Positions 44,112-54,600 of a DNA stretch of 64,000 nucleotides are shown piece after piece. Location of the stretch: the NCBI RefSeq assembly GCF_900141755.1, contig NZ_LT670844.1, positions 3,782,001-3,846,000 on the forward strand, written 5' to 3'. Each line of letters opens with the position of its first letter. Within the stretch, counting starts at the first letter, position 1. Both the position numbers and the translations under genes were made by a program. The notes under the pieces are model-generated. The model saw only the letters and a list, made by a program, of their open reading frames with translations, was not told where the DNA came from and did not search any database. The DNA is from Bradyrhizobium lablabi (GTDB lineage: Bacteria > Pseudomonadota > Alphaproteobacteria > Rhizobiales > Xanthobacteraceae).

Positions 44112-45191
44112 TCACGCCGCCAGCCGGCCGCGATTGTTCGCGACGAGAATGGGGCGGATCAGCCGCCCAAAACGCTCGGCCTCCTCGTCATGCAGATAGC
44201 CGGACAGACAAAATGAATGGCAGCCGGCGTCGATGAATTGCTGCAGCGTAGAGGCGCATTGGGCGGGATTGCCGACCACCGCGATGCCGGCGCCCGGGCG
44301 GACCCGGGTGATGCCGGCCCACAGATGCGGCAGCAGGAGATCGCCGTGCTCCTGGGCGAGCTGTTGCACGCGCTGATTGGCCACCGAATTGCTGTAGAGC
44401 GTCCGCCGCTCCTCCTTCTGCCGCTCGCTGGCGTTACGCACCAAGGTGTCGGCGGCCTCCCAGGCGTCGCCTTCGTTTTCGCGGCAGATCACCTGCAGGC
44501 GCATGCCGAATCCGATCTCGTCTTGGCGGCCGTGCACGCGCGCGAGCTCCCTGATCTCACTGATGTTTGCGGCGATCCGTTCCGGCAGGTCGCCCCAGAA
44601 CAGATGCACGTCGGAATGTTTCGCTGACAATTCCCAAGCCTGTCGCGAGCCGCCGCCGAGATAGAATTTCGGATAGGGCTGCTGGCGCGGCCGCGGCCTG
44701 ATATGCGCGCCGGAAATGGTGTGAAATGCGCCCTTGAAATTCAAAGGACCGCGCGTGGTCCACAGCGCCTTGAGGATCCAGACCTCCTCCTCCATCAGCG
44801 CATAGCGCTCCTCCTTGGCGTAGCGCACGCCCTCGGCCACCACTTCGCTCTCGTTCTGGCCGGCAATCAGATTGACGCAAATACGCCCGCCCGACATCTG
44901 GTCGAAGGTCGAGATCATCTTCGCCAACAGCACCGGATTGATGTAGCCGGGCCGGGCTGCGATCAGCGGCTTTATCTTTTGCGAACGCGCCGCCATGAAC
45001 GCGCCTGAGATCCACGCCTCCCAGCAGGTCGAGCCCACCGGGATCAGCAGATATTCAAAACCGGCTTTTTCCGCAGCCTCAACTACGCGCTCGCATAATT
45101 CCGGCGAGCCCGCCACTTCGGCCGCGGCCACGCCATAGGCCGTGGTGTCGCCGTGGGTCGGCAGGTACCAGCCAAATTCGAGCGGGCGCAT
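44112..45191 (-). CDS. LLM class flavin monooxygenase, SsuD/alkanesulfonate type
   Basis: Reduced-flavin-dependent monooxygenase, 359 residues from the ATG at 45191, which follows the strong site AAGGAG; a longer frame reaches 45374. It matches the SsuD/MsuD group: FGWYLPTHGDTTAYG, MSGGRICVNLIAGQNESE, GPLNFKGAFHTISGA, PKFYLGGGSRQAWEL. These enzymes release sulfite from alkanesulfonates or related sulfur compounds. No ssuE, ssuA or ssuB is nearby, so the substrate is open. Confidence 0.9.
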   Translation of the reverse strand: MRPLEFGWYLPTHGDTTAYGVAAAEVAGSPELCERVVEAAEKAGFEYLLIPVGSTCWEAWISGAFMAARSQKIKPLIAARPGYINPVLLAKMISTFDQMSGGRICVNLIAGQNESEVVAEGVRYAKEERYALMEEEVWILKALWTTRGPLNFKGAFHTISGAHIRPRPRQQPYPKFYLGGGSRQAWELSAKHSDVHLFWGDLPERIAANISEIRELARVHGRQDEIGFGMRLQVICRENEGDAWEAADTLVRNASERQKEERRTLYSNSVANQRVQQLAQEHGDLLLPHLWAGITRVRPGAGIAVVGNPAQCASTLQQFIDAGCHSFCLSGYLHDEEAERFGRLIRPILVANNRGRLAA

Positions 45192-45295
45192 GGGTTTTGT
45201 CTCCTTAAGAGGCGCGGCCTGACTGCGCGTGGCCTCGGTGGGTCGAGTGTATCGCGCGAGTCCGGCCGGACAATCGGGTTGATGACGGCGGCGCG

Positions 45296-45529
45296 CTAAG
45301 GAGCGGCTTTTTGTTTCAAAATCCGCTCCCGATAGGCCTCCATTCCGCGGCGGACGTCCTTGTCCGCGACCCATTCGCCGTCCTCATCCATGACCCCCGC
45401 CTCCAGCATGGCCGCGGCGCACGGCCAGTGCAGTTCAACCCAGCGTGGAATATCGGCTTCCGCCATGCCGCTGCGGCGGCAGATCCGCACCGCCATCTCG
45501 CGGGCCAAGGGTTCGATATTGGAGGTCAT
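45296..45529 (-). CDS. Small conserved hypothetical protein
   Basis: A 77-residue soluble protein from the ATG at 45529 ([22 protein letters not shown]). No cofactor or DNA motif was recognised; it is acidic and tryptophan-containing ([24 protein letters not shown]). The upstream sequence GGGCAAGGTCCT (in + orientation) is repeated in tandem at 45530-45553, which gives two copies of the AGGACC ribosome site on the coding strand. It overlaps no other gene and lies next to the tRNA. Confidence 0.65.
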   Translation of the reverse strand: MTSNIEPLAREMAVRICRRSGMAEADIPRWVELHWPCAAAMLEAGVMDEDGEWVADKDVRRGMEAYRERILKQKAAP

Positions 45530-45644
45530 GGGCAAGGTCCTGGGCAAGGTCCTGGCATCGTCGTCCACTACCCTGTTTCCGGCTGAAAGCGTTATCGTCC
45601 GGGACATTGCCCACAGCAAGGCAATCGGCTAAATGATCCCCGAT

Positions 45645-45721
45645 GCACCCGTAGCTCAGCTGGATAGAGCGTTGCCCTCCGAAGGCAAAGGTCACACGTT
45701 CGAATCGTGTCGGGTGCGCCA
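45645..45721 (+). tRNA. tRNA-Arg (anticodon CCG)
   Basis: A 77-base cloverleaf with encoded CCA end. Acceptor arms GCACCCG and CGGGTGC pair perfectly, the D arm has AGCTCAGCTGGATAGAGC, the anticodon stem-loop is TTGCC-CTCCGAA-GGCAA with anticodon CCG (reads codon CGG), and the T arm has GTTCGAATC. It is followed by a terminator-like hairpin. It is a common site for integration of mobile islands; the accessory region starts just downstream. Confidence 0.95.
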
Positions 45722-45745
45722 AGGATTGTTGCGCCAAGCATTGTA

Positions 45746-45782
45746 GAGCCGGGCAAACAGCTCCGGGCTCCCCTTTCTTTTC
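45746..45782 (+). terminator. Terminator-like hairpin after tRNA-Arg
   Basis: GAGCCGGG (from 45746) can pair, with one mismatch or bulge, with CCGGGCTC (to 45770), separated by a short AT-rich loop, then CCCTTTCTTTT forms the T-tract. It ends the tRNA transcript. Confidence 0.65.
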
Positions 45783-45795
45783 CGCGGGTGAGAAA

Positions 45796-45987
45796 TCAGG
45801 TTTTGAGCTCAGTGGGGTGAGACAGCTCCCTTGCGCTCGGCGATGGCGCACCGTGTCGGCTGCAAGATAGTTTAAGCTGCGCCCATTCTTCGGCCTCGGC
45901 CACCCAATATTCAAGCTCCTTCCTGGCAACGGCGGCCCGCTCGCGGCACATCACTTCGAGAGCGTAAAACCGGCTTTCCGAATTCAT
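45796..45987 (-). CDS. Small hypothetical protein
   Basis: A 63-residue protein from the ATG at 45987 ([20 protein letters not shown]), preceded by GGAG; an upstream ATG at 46137 would extend it to 113 residues but that part looks non-coding. The core [20 protein letters not shown] is helical and charged. No function recognised. It is convergent with the tRNA. Confidence 0.6.
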   Translation of the reverse strand: MNSESRFYALEVMCRERAAVARKELEYWVAEAEEWAQLKLSCSRHGAPSPSARELSHPTELKT

Positions 45988-46252
45988 TGGATGCTCCGTC
46001 CACAAGGTGCGGCGGACTCTATCCCGGTCATGGCGAACGTGAACTAAACCTTTTGTCATCCAGTACGACGAAACGATGGTCAGTATTTCCGAACATGTCC
46101 GATTGTTACATTTGTAGTGGAGCGGCCCGCCCGCCATCGTAGAACCGAAGCAGACCTGCGACCTTGGACTTTTCCGGGCTCCCGGATGAACCAGATAAGT
46201 GCTAAGTTCGGTTGGGCTGGCTTGACCCGATGGTCCGATTGAGGAGCGCGAG

Positions 46253-47896
46253 ATGTCGTCGGTGCCTCAGAGAGTTCTCGCTTCGAACCAATACTTATTA
46301 AACAAGGCAAGCGCGCATTTCCGCCGTACGCTTTCCGTCATCGTCGCTATCGCAATGCTTTGCGTCCCCGTCGAGGCGAGAGCAAAACCGAAGGTCCTCA
46401 GCGTGGTCATGCATTCGGACCTGCGCGTGATCGATCCCATCTACACTACCGCCTATATTACTCGCGACCATGGCTACATGGTCTACGACACGCTGCTGGC
46501 GACGGATTCACACCTCAAGATCAGACCGCAGATGGCGGACTGGACGGTCTCCGACGACGGACTGACCTATACGTTCAAATTGCGCGATGGACTGAAATGG
46601 CATGACGGCCTGCCTGTCACGGCAGACGATTGCGTGGCGTCGCTGAAGCGTTGGGGCGCGCGCGACGGCATGGGCCAGAAGCTGATGGACTTTACGGCAA
46701 GCCTGGAAGCCACCGACGCAAGGACCATTACGCTGAAGCTGAAGGAGCCCTATGCATTCGTGCTGGACTCGATCGGCAAGCCCTCGTCTCTGGTGCCGTT
46801 CATGATGCCGAAGCGGCTGGCCGAAACCTCGCCGGACAAGCCGATCCCGGAACAGATCGGTTCGGGTCCGTTCAAATTTGTGAGCGCCGAGTTCCAGCCG
46901 GGCGTGAAGGCAGTCTATGTGAAGAACCCGGACTATGTGCCACGCAGTGAACCGCCCGATTGGACCTCCGGCGGGAAGGTGGTGAAGGTCGACCGGATCG
47001 AATGGATCACCATGCCCGATCCGCAGACCGCGCTGAACGCGCTTGCCGCCGGCGATATAGATCTTGTCGAGCGGCCGCCCTGGGACATGCTGCCGATTCT
47101 GGAGAACGATCCGAGACTTGTCGTGCACACGCTTGACGCGGCTGGATTTCAGACCATCGGTCGTATGAACTTTCTTTATCCACCCTTCAACAATGTCAAA
47201 CTGCGGCGTGCGGCGATGCTGGCCCTGCGGCAGAAGGATGTGCTCGACGGGCTCGTCGGCAATCCAAAATACTACAAGCTGTGTGGAGCCGTGTTCGGCT
47301 GCGACACGCCATTGGCAACCGACGTCGGATCGGAGACGCTGGTGAGGGGCAACGGCATGGCGCAGGCGAAGAAGCTGCTTGCGGAATCCGGCTATGACGG
47401 CACACCGGTGGTCATCATGGCTCCGGGAGACGTGCTAACGGTGAAGGCACAGCCAATCGTCGCGGCCCAGCTTCTGCGCGAGGCAGGCTTCAAGGTGGAC
47501 GTGCAGGCAACCGACTGGCAGACGCTGGTCACGCGTCGCAACAGCCAAAAGCCGCCGAAGGAAGGCGGCTGGAACATGTTCTTCACGAACCTGACAGGAC
47601 GGGACGTCGCGAACCCGATCTCCCATTATCAGATCAATGCCAAAGGCCGGAATGGCGGCTGGTTCGGCTGGCCCGAGGACTCCAATATAGAGGAGTTGCG
47701 TGATGCCTTCGCGCGGGCGAAATCCCTGGAAGAGCAAAAGGAGATCGCAACCGAAATCCAGGCCCGCGTTTACGACCAGGTGATCTACATTCCGCTCGGG
47801 CAGTGGACGATACCCGCCGTCTGGCGCAAGGAGATCAGCGGCATACTCGACGGTCCGGCGACGCCGATATTCTGGAACGTGGAAAAATCCGACTGA
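46253..47896 (+). CDS. Extracellular solute-binding protein, peptide/nickel ABC family
   Basis: A family-5 (DppA/OppA-like) periplasmic binding protein, 547 residues, with a hydrophobic signal region (residues about 25-43, LSVIVAIAMLCVPVEARA). Core markers: ITRDHGYMVYDTLLATD, PQMADWTVSDDGLTYTFKLRDGLKWHDG, and RRAAMLALRQKDVL. It binds peptides, glycosides or other nutrients. No permease or ATPase gene is adjacent, so it is an orphan. The ATG follows GAGGAGCG. Confidence 0.9.
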   Translation: MSSVPQRVLASNQYLLNKASAHFRRTLSVIVAIAMLCVPVEARAKPKVLSVVMHSDLRVIDPIYTTAYITRDHGYMVYDTLLATDSHLKIRPQMADWTVSDDGLTYTFKLRDGLKWHDGLPVTADDCVASLKRWGARDGMGQKLMDFTASLEATDARTITLKLKEPYAFVLDSIGKPSSLVPFMMPKRLAETSPDKPIPEQIGSGPFKFVSAEFQPGVKAVYVKNPDYVPRSEPPDWTSGGKVVKVDRIEWITMPDPQTALNALAAGDIDLVERPPWDMLPILENDPRLVVHTLDAAGFQTIGRMNFLYPPFNNVKLRRAAMLALRQKDVLDGLVGNPKYYKLCGAVFGCDTPLATDVGSETLVRGNGMAQAKKLLAESGYDGTPVVIMAPGDVLTVKAQPIVAAQLLREAGFKVDVQATDWQTLVTRRNSQKPPKEGGWNMFFTNLTGRDVANPISHYQINAKGRNGGWFGWPEDSNIEELRDAFARAKSLEEQKEIATEIQARVYDQVIYIPLGQWTIPAVWRKEISGILDGPATPIFWNVEKSD

Positions 47897-48039
47897 ACCA
47901 AGGTGCAGCCGCGAAATCCTCGCATAGACGCGCCTAGTTTTGGCCCGTATCGACCAAATTCAGCGCTCGTTTATGAATCGGCTTTCAGGCAGACCGGAAA
48001 TGGCTGGTCATTGCCAAAGATCCAGCGGCTGCCGGAAAG

Positions 48040-48261
48040 CTAGCTCTTCGGCATTCGCTTCAGCACAGGCGTCAACTTCTTTCTCAGTATTTTGTTCGCT
48101 TCCGGAATCGTAGCGAATGGTTTCGGATTACTTTTCATTAATGCGCGAATCTCTCTAGAAGTTTGTAGCTGCTTTATAGCCTGCCGCTTGAGCTTCTCGC
48201 GATCTCCGCGGCTGAGACGTTTTACTTCATTTTCACGGAATACTCCCACAGTCTTTCCCAT
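48040..48261 (-). CDS. Small basic protein in an AT-rich segment
   Basis: A 73-residue, strongly basic, helix-rich protein (MGKTVGVFRENEVKRLSRG, ending LKRMPKS). The ATG at 48261 follows AAGGAGATAGC; an alternative in-frame start exists at 48285. The surrounding DNA is clearly more AT-rich than the rest of the window. No motif was recognised; a nucleic-acid binding role would fit its charge but is not shown. It lies 62 bases after the stop of the A-T-C gene and may be its operon partner. Confidence 0.6.
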   Translation of the reverse strand: MGKTVGVFRENEVKRLSRGDREKLKRQAIKQLQTSREIRALMKSNPKPFATIPEANKILRKKLTPVLKRMPKS

Positions 48262-48323
48262 GACAGCTATCTCCTTGGATTCCAAATCGCAATTGAATCG
48301 TGAAGAAAACGCGAAGGACGTAC

Positions 48324-51300
48324 TTAACTACTCGATGTTTGCTCATTCAGCGAAACGCGGATGGCCGAGATTGGCTGCTCCGGCTGCGTTGTCATGCATT
48401 CAAGCACCTCTTGGAAATCGCGAAGCAGGCGATCGATCGTCTCGGATTTGAGGCGGTGCGGCTTGTAAACACAAATCCCTGCCAAACCGCGAGGGGTTTC
48501 CCTCAGCATGAAGATAACATCAAATGATGTTATCGTCACTAAGGGTACCAGCATGTTGGGGTTGGCCTCCTCAAAGCAGAGCTTGTGTCCGGAGTTTGCG
48601 GTCGGGCGCAACGCGGAGTTCTGCAATATCATCATGGCGTTAACCGGCATCGCGAATCGACGCTCGCGCTCGAGGGTCTGAACAAGCTCTTCGAAAGGAA
48701 GATCCTGGTGGGCAAAGGCTGCAAGGGCGCTCAAACGAACCCGGCGCATCACCTCTCGAGCAGTGGGGTCGCCACCCAGATCCGTGCGGAGAATTACCGT
48801 GTTGACCAGAGGGCCAATAAGGGCCTCGGTCCCCGGACGATTGCGATTGGCAACGTTCGTGGCCACCCAAACGTCGTCCTGACCTAGGTAGCGATGCAAC
48901 AGCGTCTTCAAGGCCGCAACGAGAGCCATGTATAACGTGCCACCTTCTTGACGGCTGAAGCGTTTGGCGGCTTCCGCCAGGCCCGCCGGCAACATCCACT
49001 CGCGCCGCGCCGTGCGGAGATCATCGATTGCCCGCCTCGGACTGGACGTTGCAAGGTGCACCACGGGCAGCGGCTCTCGCAGCTGCTCTCGCCAGTATTC
49101 AAGCTGCGCAATGAGCTCCGAATGTAAGTGCCGCTGCCAATGCGCAAAGTCCGCGTACTGGATCGAGAGCGGCGCCAACGGCGACTCCTCTTGGCCCGAG
49201 AACGCGTCGTATAAAGCGACGAGCTCCTCGACGAACACGCCGAGCGACCAGCCATCGCAGACGATTTGATGCATGGAGATGAGGAAGAGGTGTTCCTGCT
49301 CCGCCAGGTGCACTAGGCGAGCCCGGATGAGGGGGCCTTTCGCGAGGTCGAAGGAATGACGCACCTCTTCTTGAATGAGTTGGTGTCCGATAGTTTCCTT
49401 CTTCTTACGCGGCAGCGCGCGCAGATCGTCGAATGCCAGCGGCACGGCCAGCTGGGGCGCAATGACCTGCACGTATCGACCGTTGATATGTGCGAGGGTT
49501 GTGCGCAGAATTTCGTGGCGTCGTACGATTTCGTTGATGCTCCGCTCCAGGACCGCTACGTCGCACGGCGAGATCAGTCGGAGCGGATAGAGGATGTTGA
49601 AAAAAGGTATGTCAGGCAGCGCGTGCTGTAGCTTCCATAACCGTTCTTGAGCAATGGAAGCTGCCGCTGTTCCATTTTCTCGGGGCACGCGGACAATGGC
49701 TGAGGAAGGTTGGGACGCTTGGCCGGCGTGAACCAATCGTTCGAGATGGTGCGCTACCTCCGCAATAGTCGGCCCCTCTACAAACCGCGCAACGTCGAGC
49801 TCAACCCGGGTAATATTATAGACGTGAGCGAGAACGTCGGTAGCCAAGAGAGAGTCTCCGCCCGACCCGAAGAAGTCATCGTGAATACCGATCTGCTCGA
49901 CCTGCAGGATCTCTGCCCAATGCTTGGCTAGCACTTTCTCGAGCACCGTCCGTGGCGCGACAAAGGCCCGCGGCAGGGCACCGCTTGTCGCGACACCCAG
50001 TTTAGCCGCCAAGCCGATTCGCTGCACTTTGCCTGTCGGCCCTTTTGGGATTTCCCTGACGATGAGTATCTGGCGCGGGACCTTGAAGTCGGCCATGCGC
50101 CCGATGGCAAACTGACGAATGTCTTTCGCCGTTGCCACAGCGTCGGGCCGCAGAACGATGGCCGACGCGACATCCTCACCCAACGTGGAATGTGGGACGG
50201 AAAAGGTCACGGCCTCTTCCACGGCTGGATGTTCCAGGAGCACTTCGTCAACTTCCTTTGGGGCGACTTTCTCCCCACCGCGATTGATCAACTCTCCAAT
50301 GCGGCCAACGAGAAACAGGTACCCGTCGTCATCGAAGAAACCAAGATCTCCTGTCTTGAACCAATCCCCTGAAAATGCTGCGTGGGTCGCCATTTCGTTG
50401 CCGTCGTAACCTGACATGACGCTCGCGCCACGGACGACGACTTGTCCCCTCTGACCGCGAGACACCAGAGCCCCTCCTTCGTCCATGATTGCGACGTCCA
50501 AACCCACTTTTATCCCAACCGAACCCGCCTTGCGCTGCCACGGCGGTAGCGGATTGCATGCGATGGGCGAGGAAGCAGTTTCCGTCATCCCGTAGAACTC
50601 GATCACGGGGGTCCCGAAAGTCCACTCCAGTTCCGTGAAGACGCGGGGTGGTAAAGGAGCTGACGACGAGCGGACGAATCGTAGCTCGCCGTCGGTCACT
50701 CGCAGGCGATTGCGCCGAGCATGGGCGAGAATTGCTTGGTGCATGGTAGGCACCGCGGAGTACCACGTCGGCTGAAAGAAGGCTAACCACGCAAAGAAAC
50801 TGTTGACGTCACACCCGGGGGTACACACGACACTCGCACCGGCCGCCAGCGAGGTCAGAACCGTGGCATTGAAACCATGACCATGAAACAGGGGCAAGAC
50901 ATTCAAGCATCGATCAGTTTCTCTCAGTGTCAACGCTGCACCGGACGCGTAAGCCGACGCACAAATGTTCGCGTGCGTCAGCGGGACAATCTTGGGCCGT
51001 GACGTTGTGCCTGACGTGGGAAGCAGGAGCGCCACGTCGCCGGCGCTGCTGACCGGCTCGTCCGACGGTACACCTCCTTGGTCTCCCGTGAGCGCGAAGA
51101 GACCAGCCTCTGCATCGAATGCCGTCGACAGCTCGATGACACGGATGCCGCGCGAGACCGCTGCACGGCGAGCCGGCGAGTCGATTCCAGCTAGCGTGAT
51201 CAAAGCGCCGGGCCGCAGATCCGCGAGATACCTGTCCAGCTCCTCGCTCCCATAAGCTGGGTTCATGGGGACGCATGCCCCGATCGCCGCCACGGCAAGA

Positions 51301-51545
51301 ATCGCCACCGCCAACTCCGGACCATTCGGCAACACCACGCCGACTCGGTCACGATGGCCTATCCCCATAGCCCGCAGCGTGCGCCCCGTCTTGTCGATAT
51401 GCTGATAAAGGCGGCCGTAGGTCAGCGGAGCGCGGCCCGGAGCGAGAATCGCCGGCGCGTCGGGAATACGGTTGGCCTGATGTTCAAGCAGATGGGCTAG
51501 GCACGAGATTGGAACTGAGGGCCAAGGATCTGTAGAGGCTGGCAT
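48324..51545 (-). CDS. NRPS-like adenylation-carrier-condensation protein with altered C-domain motif
   Basis: A 1073-residue protein from the ATG at 51545. Residues about 1-515 are an acyl/aminoacyl adenylation domain like oxalate-CoA/4CL ligases: P-loop PTSGTTSRPK (about 176-187), FYGMTETASSP, TGDLGFF, GELINRGGEKV and Lys506 in PTGKVQR. The carrier domain has phosphopantetheine Ser565 in SGGDSLLAT. The condensation domain (about 625-1070) keeps SIAQERLW and GPLVNTVILR but has MHQIVCDGWS where HHxxxDG is expected, so the catalytic second His is Gln760. It may activate and tether an acid but transfer it by another enzyme, or the C domain may be inert. No other NRPS gene is nearby. Confidence 0.85.
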   Translation of the reverse strand: MPASTDPWPSVPISCLAHLLEHQANRIPDAPAILAPGRAPLTYGRLYQHIDKTGRTLRAMGIGHRDRVGVVLPNGPELAVAILAVAAIGACVPMNPAYGSEELDRYLADLRPGALITLAGIDSPARRAAVSRGIRVIELSTAFDAEAGLFALTGDQGGVPSDEPVSSAGDVALLLPTSGTTSRPKIVPLTHANICASAYASGAALTLRETDRCLNVLPLFHGHGFNATVLTSLAAGASVVCTPGCDVNSFFAWLAFFQPTWYSAVPTMHQAILAHARRNRLRVTDGELRFVRSSSAPLPPRVFTELEWTFGTPVIEFYGMTETASSPIACNPLPPWQRKAGSVGIKVGLDVAIMDEGGALVSRGQRGQVVVRGASVMSGYDGNEMATHAAFSGDWFKTGDLGFFDDDGYLFLVGRIGELINRGGEKVAPKEVDEVLLEHPAVEEAVTFSVPHSTLGEDVASAIVLRPDAVATAKDIRQFAIGRMADFKVPRQILIVREIPKGPTGKVQRIGLAAKLGVATSGALPRAFVAPRTVLEKVLAKHWAEILQVEQIGIHDDFFGSGGDSLLATDVLAHVYNITRVELDVARFVEGPTIAEVAHHLERLVHAGQASQPSSAIVRVPRENGTAAASIAQERLWKLQHALPDIPFFNILYPLRLISPCDVAVLERSINEIVRRHEILRTTLAHINGRYVQVIAPQLAVPLAFDDLRALPRKKKETIGHQLIQEEVRHSFDLAKGPLIRARLVHLAEQEHLFLISMHQIVCDGWSLGVFVEELVALYDAFSGQEESPLAPLSIQYADFAHWQRHLHSELIAQLEYWREQLREPLPVVHLATSSPRRAIDDLRTARREWMLPAGLAEAAKRFSRQEGGTLYMALVAALKTLLHRYLGQDDVWVATNVANRNRPGTEALIGPLVNTVILRTDLGGDPTAREVMRRVRLSALAAFAHQDLPFEELVQTLERERRFAMPVNAMMILQNSALRPTANSGHKLCFEEANPNMLVPLVTITSFDVIFMLRETPRGLAGICVYKPHRLKSETIDRLLRDFQEVLECMTTQPEQPISAIRVSLNEQTSSS

Positions 51546-51637
51546 GTTTCTCAATCCGCGTTGGAATTATCCCCCTAATCTGGGACCGAGGATTGTGACA
51601 GCGGGCTGAACCAGCCGGCCTGCATCGCCAGAGTTCT

Positions 51638-54600
51638 TCATCTCCACCCTGCCTCGAGCCAGAAATGCATGTCCATTTCTCGGTACAACATCGCCGCGGC
51701 GGTCATATTCTCCCTGGCGTGATCCGGCTGACCAATGCGGTCGAAGAGCTTCCCAAGGCCGAGGCGACAGTGGGCGACAAGCGGACGCATGGCGTGGAGC
51801 TCGGCGAGTGCCAGAGCCTGCCGGTAGCGAGCTAAGCCGCTTTCGGCATCGAACTCGTCTGGATGCGTTGCTAACTCACCAAGAAGTAGCAGCGCATGGG
51901 CTTTGAAGCCAGGCTGGCGCCGGGCGAGTTCAATCGAGCGACAGCCTAGGCGCCGCGCCTGGTCGAGCCGGCCGATGAGCAGCAAGGCGCGACTCAACGC
52001 GTGGTAGGCCCAGCTGCTATGACCAACAATTCCCCTCGTCTCCTGAAGCTCGAGGAGCCGCTCACCCTCTCGCACCCGGCTCAATGCCTCGTCAGCCTCG
52101 CCAATCTGCGCCAGCGTCCAGGCTGAGGAAGCGACCGCCCAGGGAAGAAGCACGGCGACTTCTAAAGTCCCAGGTATGTTCAACCATTGGTCGACTAGTA
52201 AGCGAGCCTTCACCCAGTCGCCTTTGAAAAGGTGAAGCATGCTGGCGGCCAGGTGGGCCCAACCGATCGTGTGCGCGTGCTTCGTTTGCTCAGCGAGTTG
52301 AATCGCCTCCGCCTCGTACTTGGCCGCCTCGGCAAATCTGCCGAGTTCGGCGAGGCTCATAATTAGCCAGGCGCGACCAAAGACTGATGCCGGCAATGCC
52401 AAGCCGAAATGTTCGTGGACCAATTCCACGGGCAGCGCGGCAAGGCTCCCGGTAGCGATCTCGACCACGTGCTCGTACTCGCCGCGGTAGTAGTACGCCT
52501 CCTCTAGACAGCTTGTCGCGACGACGCCAAGCCCCAAGTCCCCGCATTGCTGGGCGATGTCTACGGCGCGTGTGCCGGTCATGACGGCTTCCTCGAGCTC
52601 ATCAAGCGTTGACAGGACGGTCGTCATGAAACCGCAGACCTGGCCACGCCGGTGATCGTCTTTCAACCGTTCGGCGAGAGCCTCGGCCTCGCGGAGGTGC
52701 TCGAGCATCTGCCGGACTTCACCAAGCTGGCGCAGCACTGGCCGCAACTCGAGGCGGATCTCGAAGGCGTTCTCCAGCGCCGCTTCGCTCTCTGGCAGTA
52801 ACTTGAGAATACCCAGCGCATGCTCGAAGCAAGCGCGAGCTTCCGAGAGCGCCGACCGTCCGACCGCCTTCGCTCCAGCCTGCCGGAGATAGTGCACTGC
52901 CTTCTCTTGCCGCTCGCCTCGGACAGCGTGGTGCGCGAGCCGCTCGACCTGCTCACCCAGTCGATCAGCGTAAAGCTTTTCTATGGCAGTCACGACGCAT
53001 GCGTGGATGTCACGGCGACGTTCGTGGAGCACTCCACTGTAGGCGACCTCATGGGTGAGGGCGTGCTTGAACGCATATTCGGGGTCAGGAAAGAGCTGTG
53101 TCAAATAGAGAAATTCGGCTGCCTGGAGATTGTCGAGCAGCCTGCGAAGCTCGTTGTCCTTCAGTCGGCTGATCGCATGCAGGAGGGCGAATGGGACGTT
53201 GGGTCCGATCACGGCCGCCTCTTCCAGCAGGTGCTTCTCGGCTGCGGGCAACGCGTCGATACGCGCAGCAAGGACCGCCTGCACGGTGGGCGGAATCTCG
53301 CTGCTCGAGAACGGCCTCGCAAGTCGATGGCTGCCCTCGAGCACACCAGTGTCGATCAGCGATCGCACGATTTCTTCGACGAAGAACGGGTTCCCATTGG
53401 AGCGCTCCACCAGAAAGCGCTTCAGGTTGTCCAGACTGGGGTCGGAGCCCAGCAGGGCTTGAAGGAATTCCGCGAGGCTCTCGCTGGCAAGGGGATCCAA
53501 ATGTAGCTGGTGATAATTGGGCCGGTTCCTCCATTGGTCCCTGTATTCGGGCCGGTAACAAATCATCAGGAGCAACCGAGTATTCTGCGCGGCTACGACT
53601 ACCTCGTTCAGCAAACCGAGGGAGAGCGAGTCGTTCCAGTGAAGTTCTTCGAAGACGGCAACGACCGGCCGCACGCGGCTCTCGCTCAACAACAGGCGGA
53701 CGACTGCTTGATACGTGTACTGCCGATGCTGGACCGGATCGAGAGATCGGAACGGATGGTTCTCGTCCAGCGAATCGAGAAGATCCAGTAATGGCGGAAT
53801 GGCGTCCCGCAGCGATTGGTCGAGCGTTAATACTTTTTCTGTCACTTTCTCGCGGATGGATCGCGTGCTGTCGTCGGCGCTGATCTTGAAATAATCTATA
53901 AGCAGTTCGATGACCGGCAGGTAAGGCGTTGCGCGACCATAGGGAGCGGATTTTGATTCCAAAACCAGCCATTCGGCTGTGTACTGCGAATGGACGAACT
54001 CGCGCACCAAGCGCGACTTGCCCACCCCCGCTTCGCCGACGATCGCCACCATTTGGCCTTGACCACGGCCGGCAAGGTGCTGCACGCGGCGGAGTTGCTC
54101 CAGCTCGAGCTCGCGCCCAACAAAGCGCGTGAGACCACGTCCAGCGGCGACCTGCAGGCGAGTCCGCGCAACGCCGGCGCCAGTCACCTCATAGAGTTGC
54201 ACCGGCTCGGTTAACCCCTTCACTTGCATAGGGCCGAGTTGTTTCATCGCGATGTAGCCCTCCGCCAATTGGAACGTGGCAGCCGTTGTAAGTACCGAAC
54301 CGGCCTTTGCCATCTGTTCCATGCGAGCCGCCAAATTCGCTGTCTGGCCAACTACGGTATAATCCATGTGCAGATCGTCGCCGATGGAGTAGACGACGAT
54401 CTCGCCTGAGTTGATTCCGACTCGAATCTCTACTGCCAGCCCATGAGACCGGTGAACCAGATCTGAATATCGCGTGACCGTCTCTTGCATCCTGAGCGCC
54501 GCATAACAAGCACGCACGGCATGATCCTCACGGGCGATCGGCGCGCCGAAGACGGCCATGATCCCATCGCCCATGACCCTATTCACGGTGCCCTCGTAGC

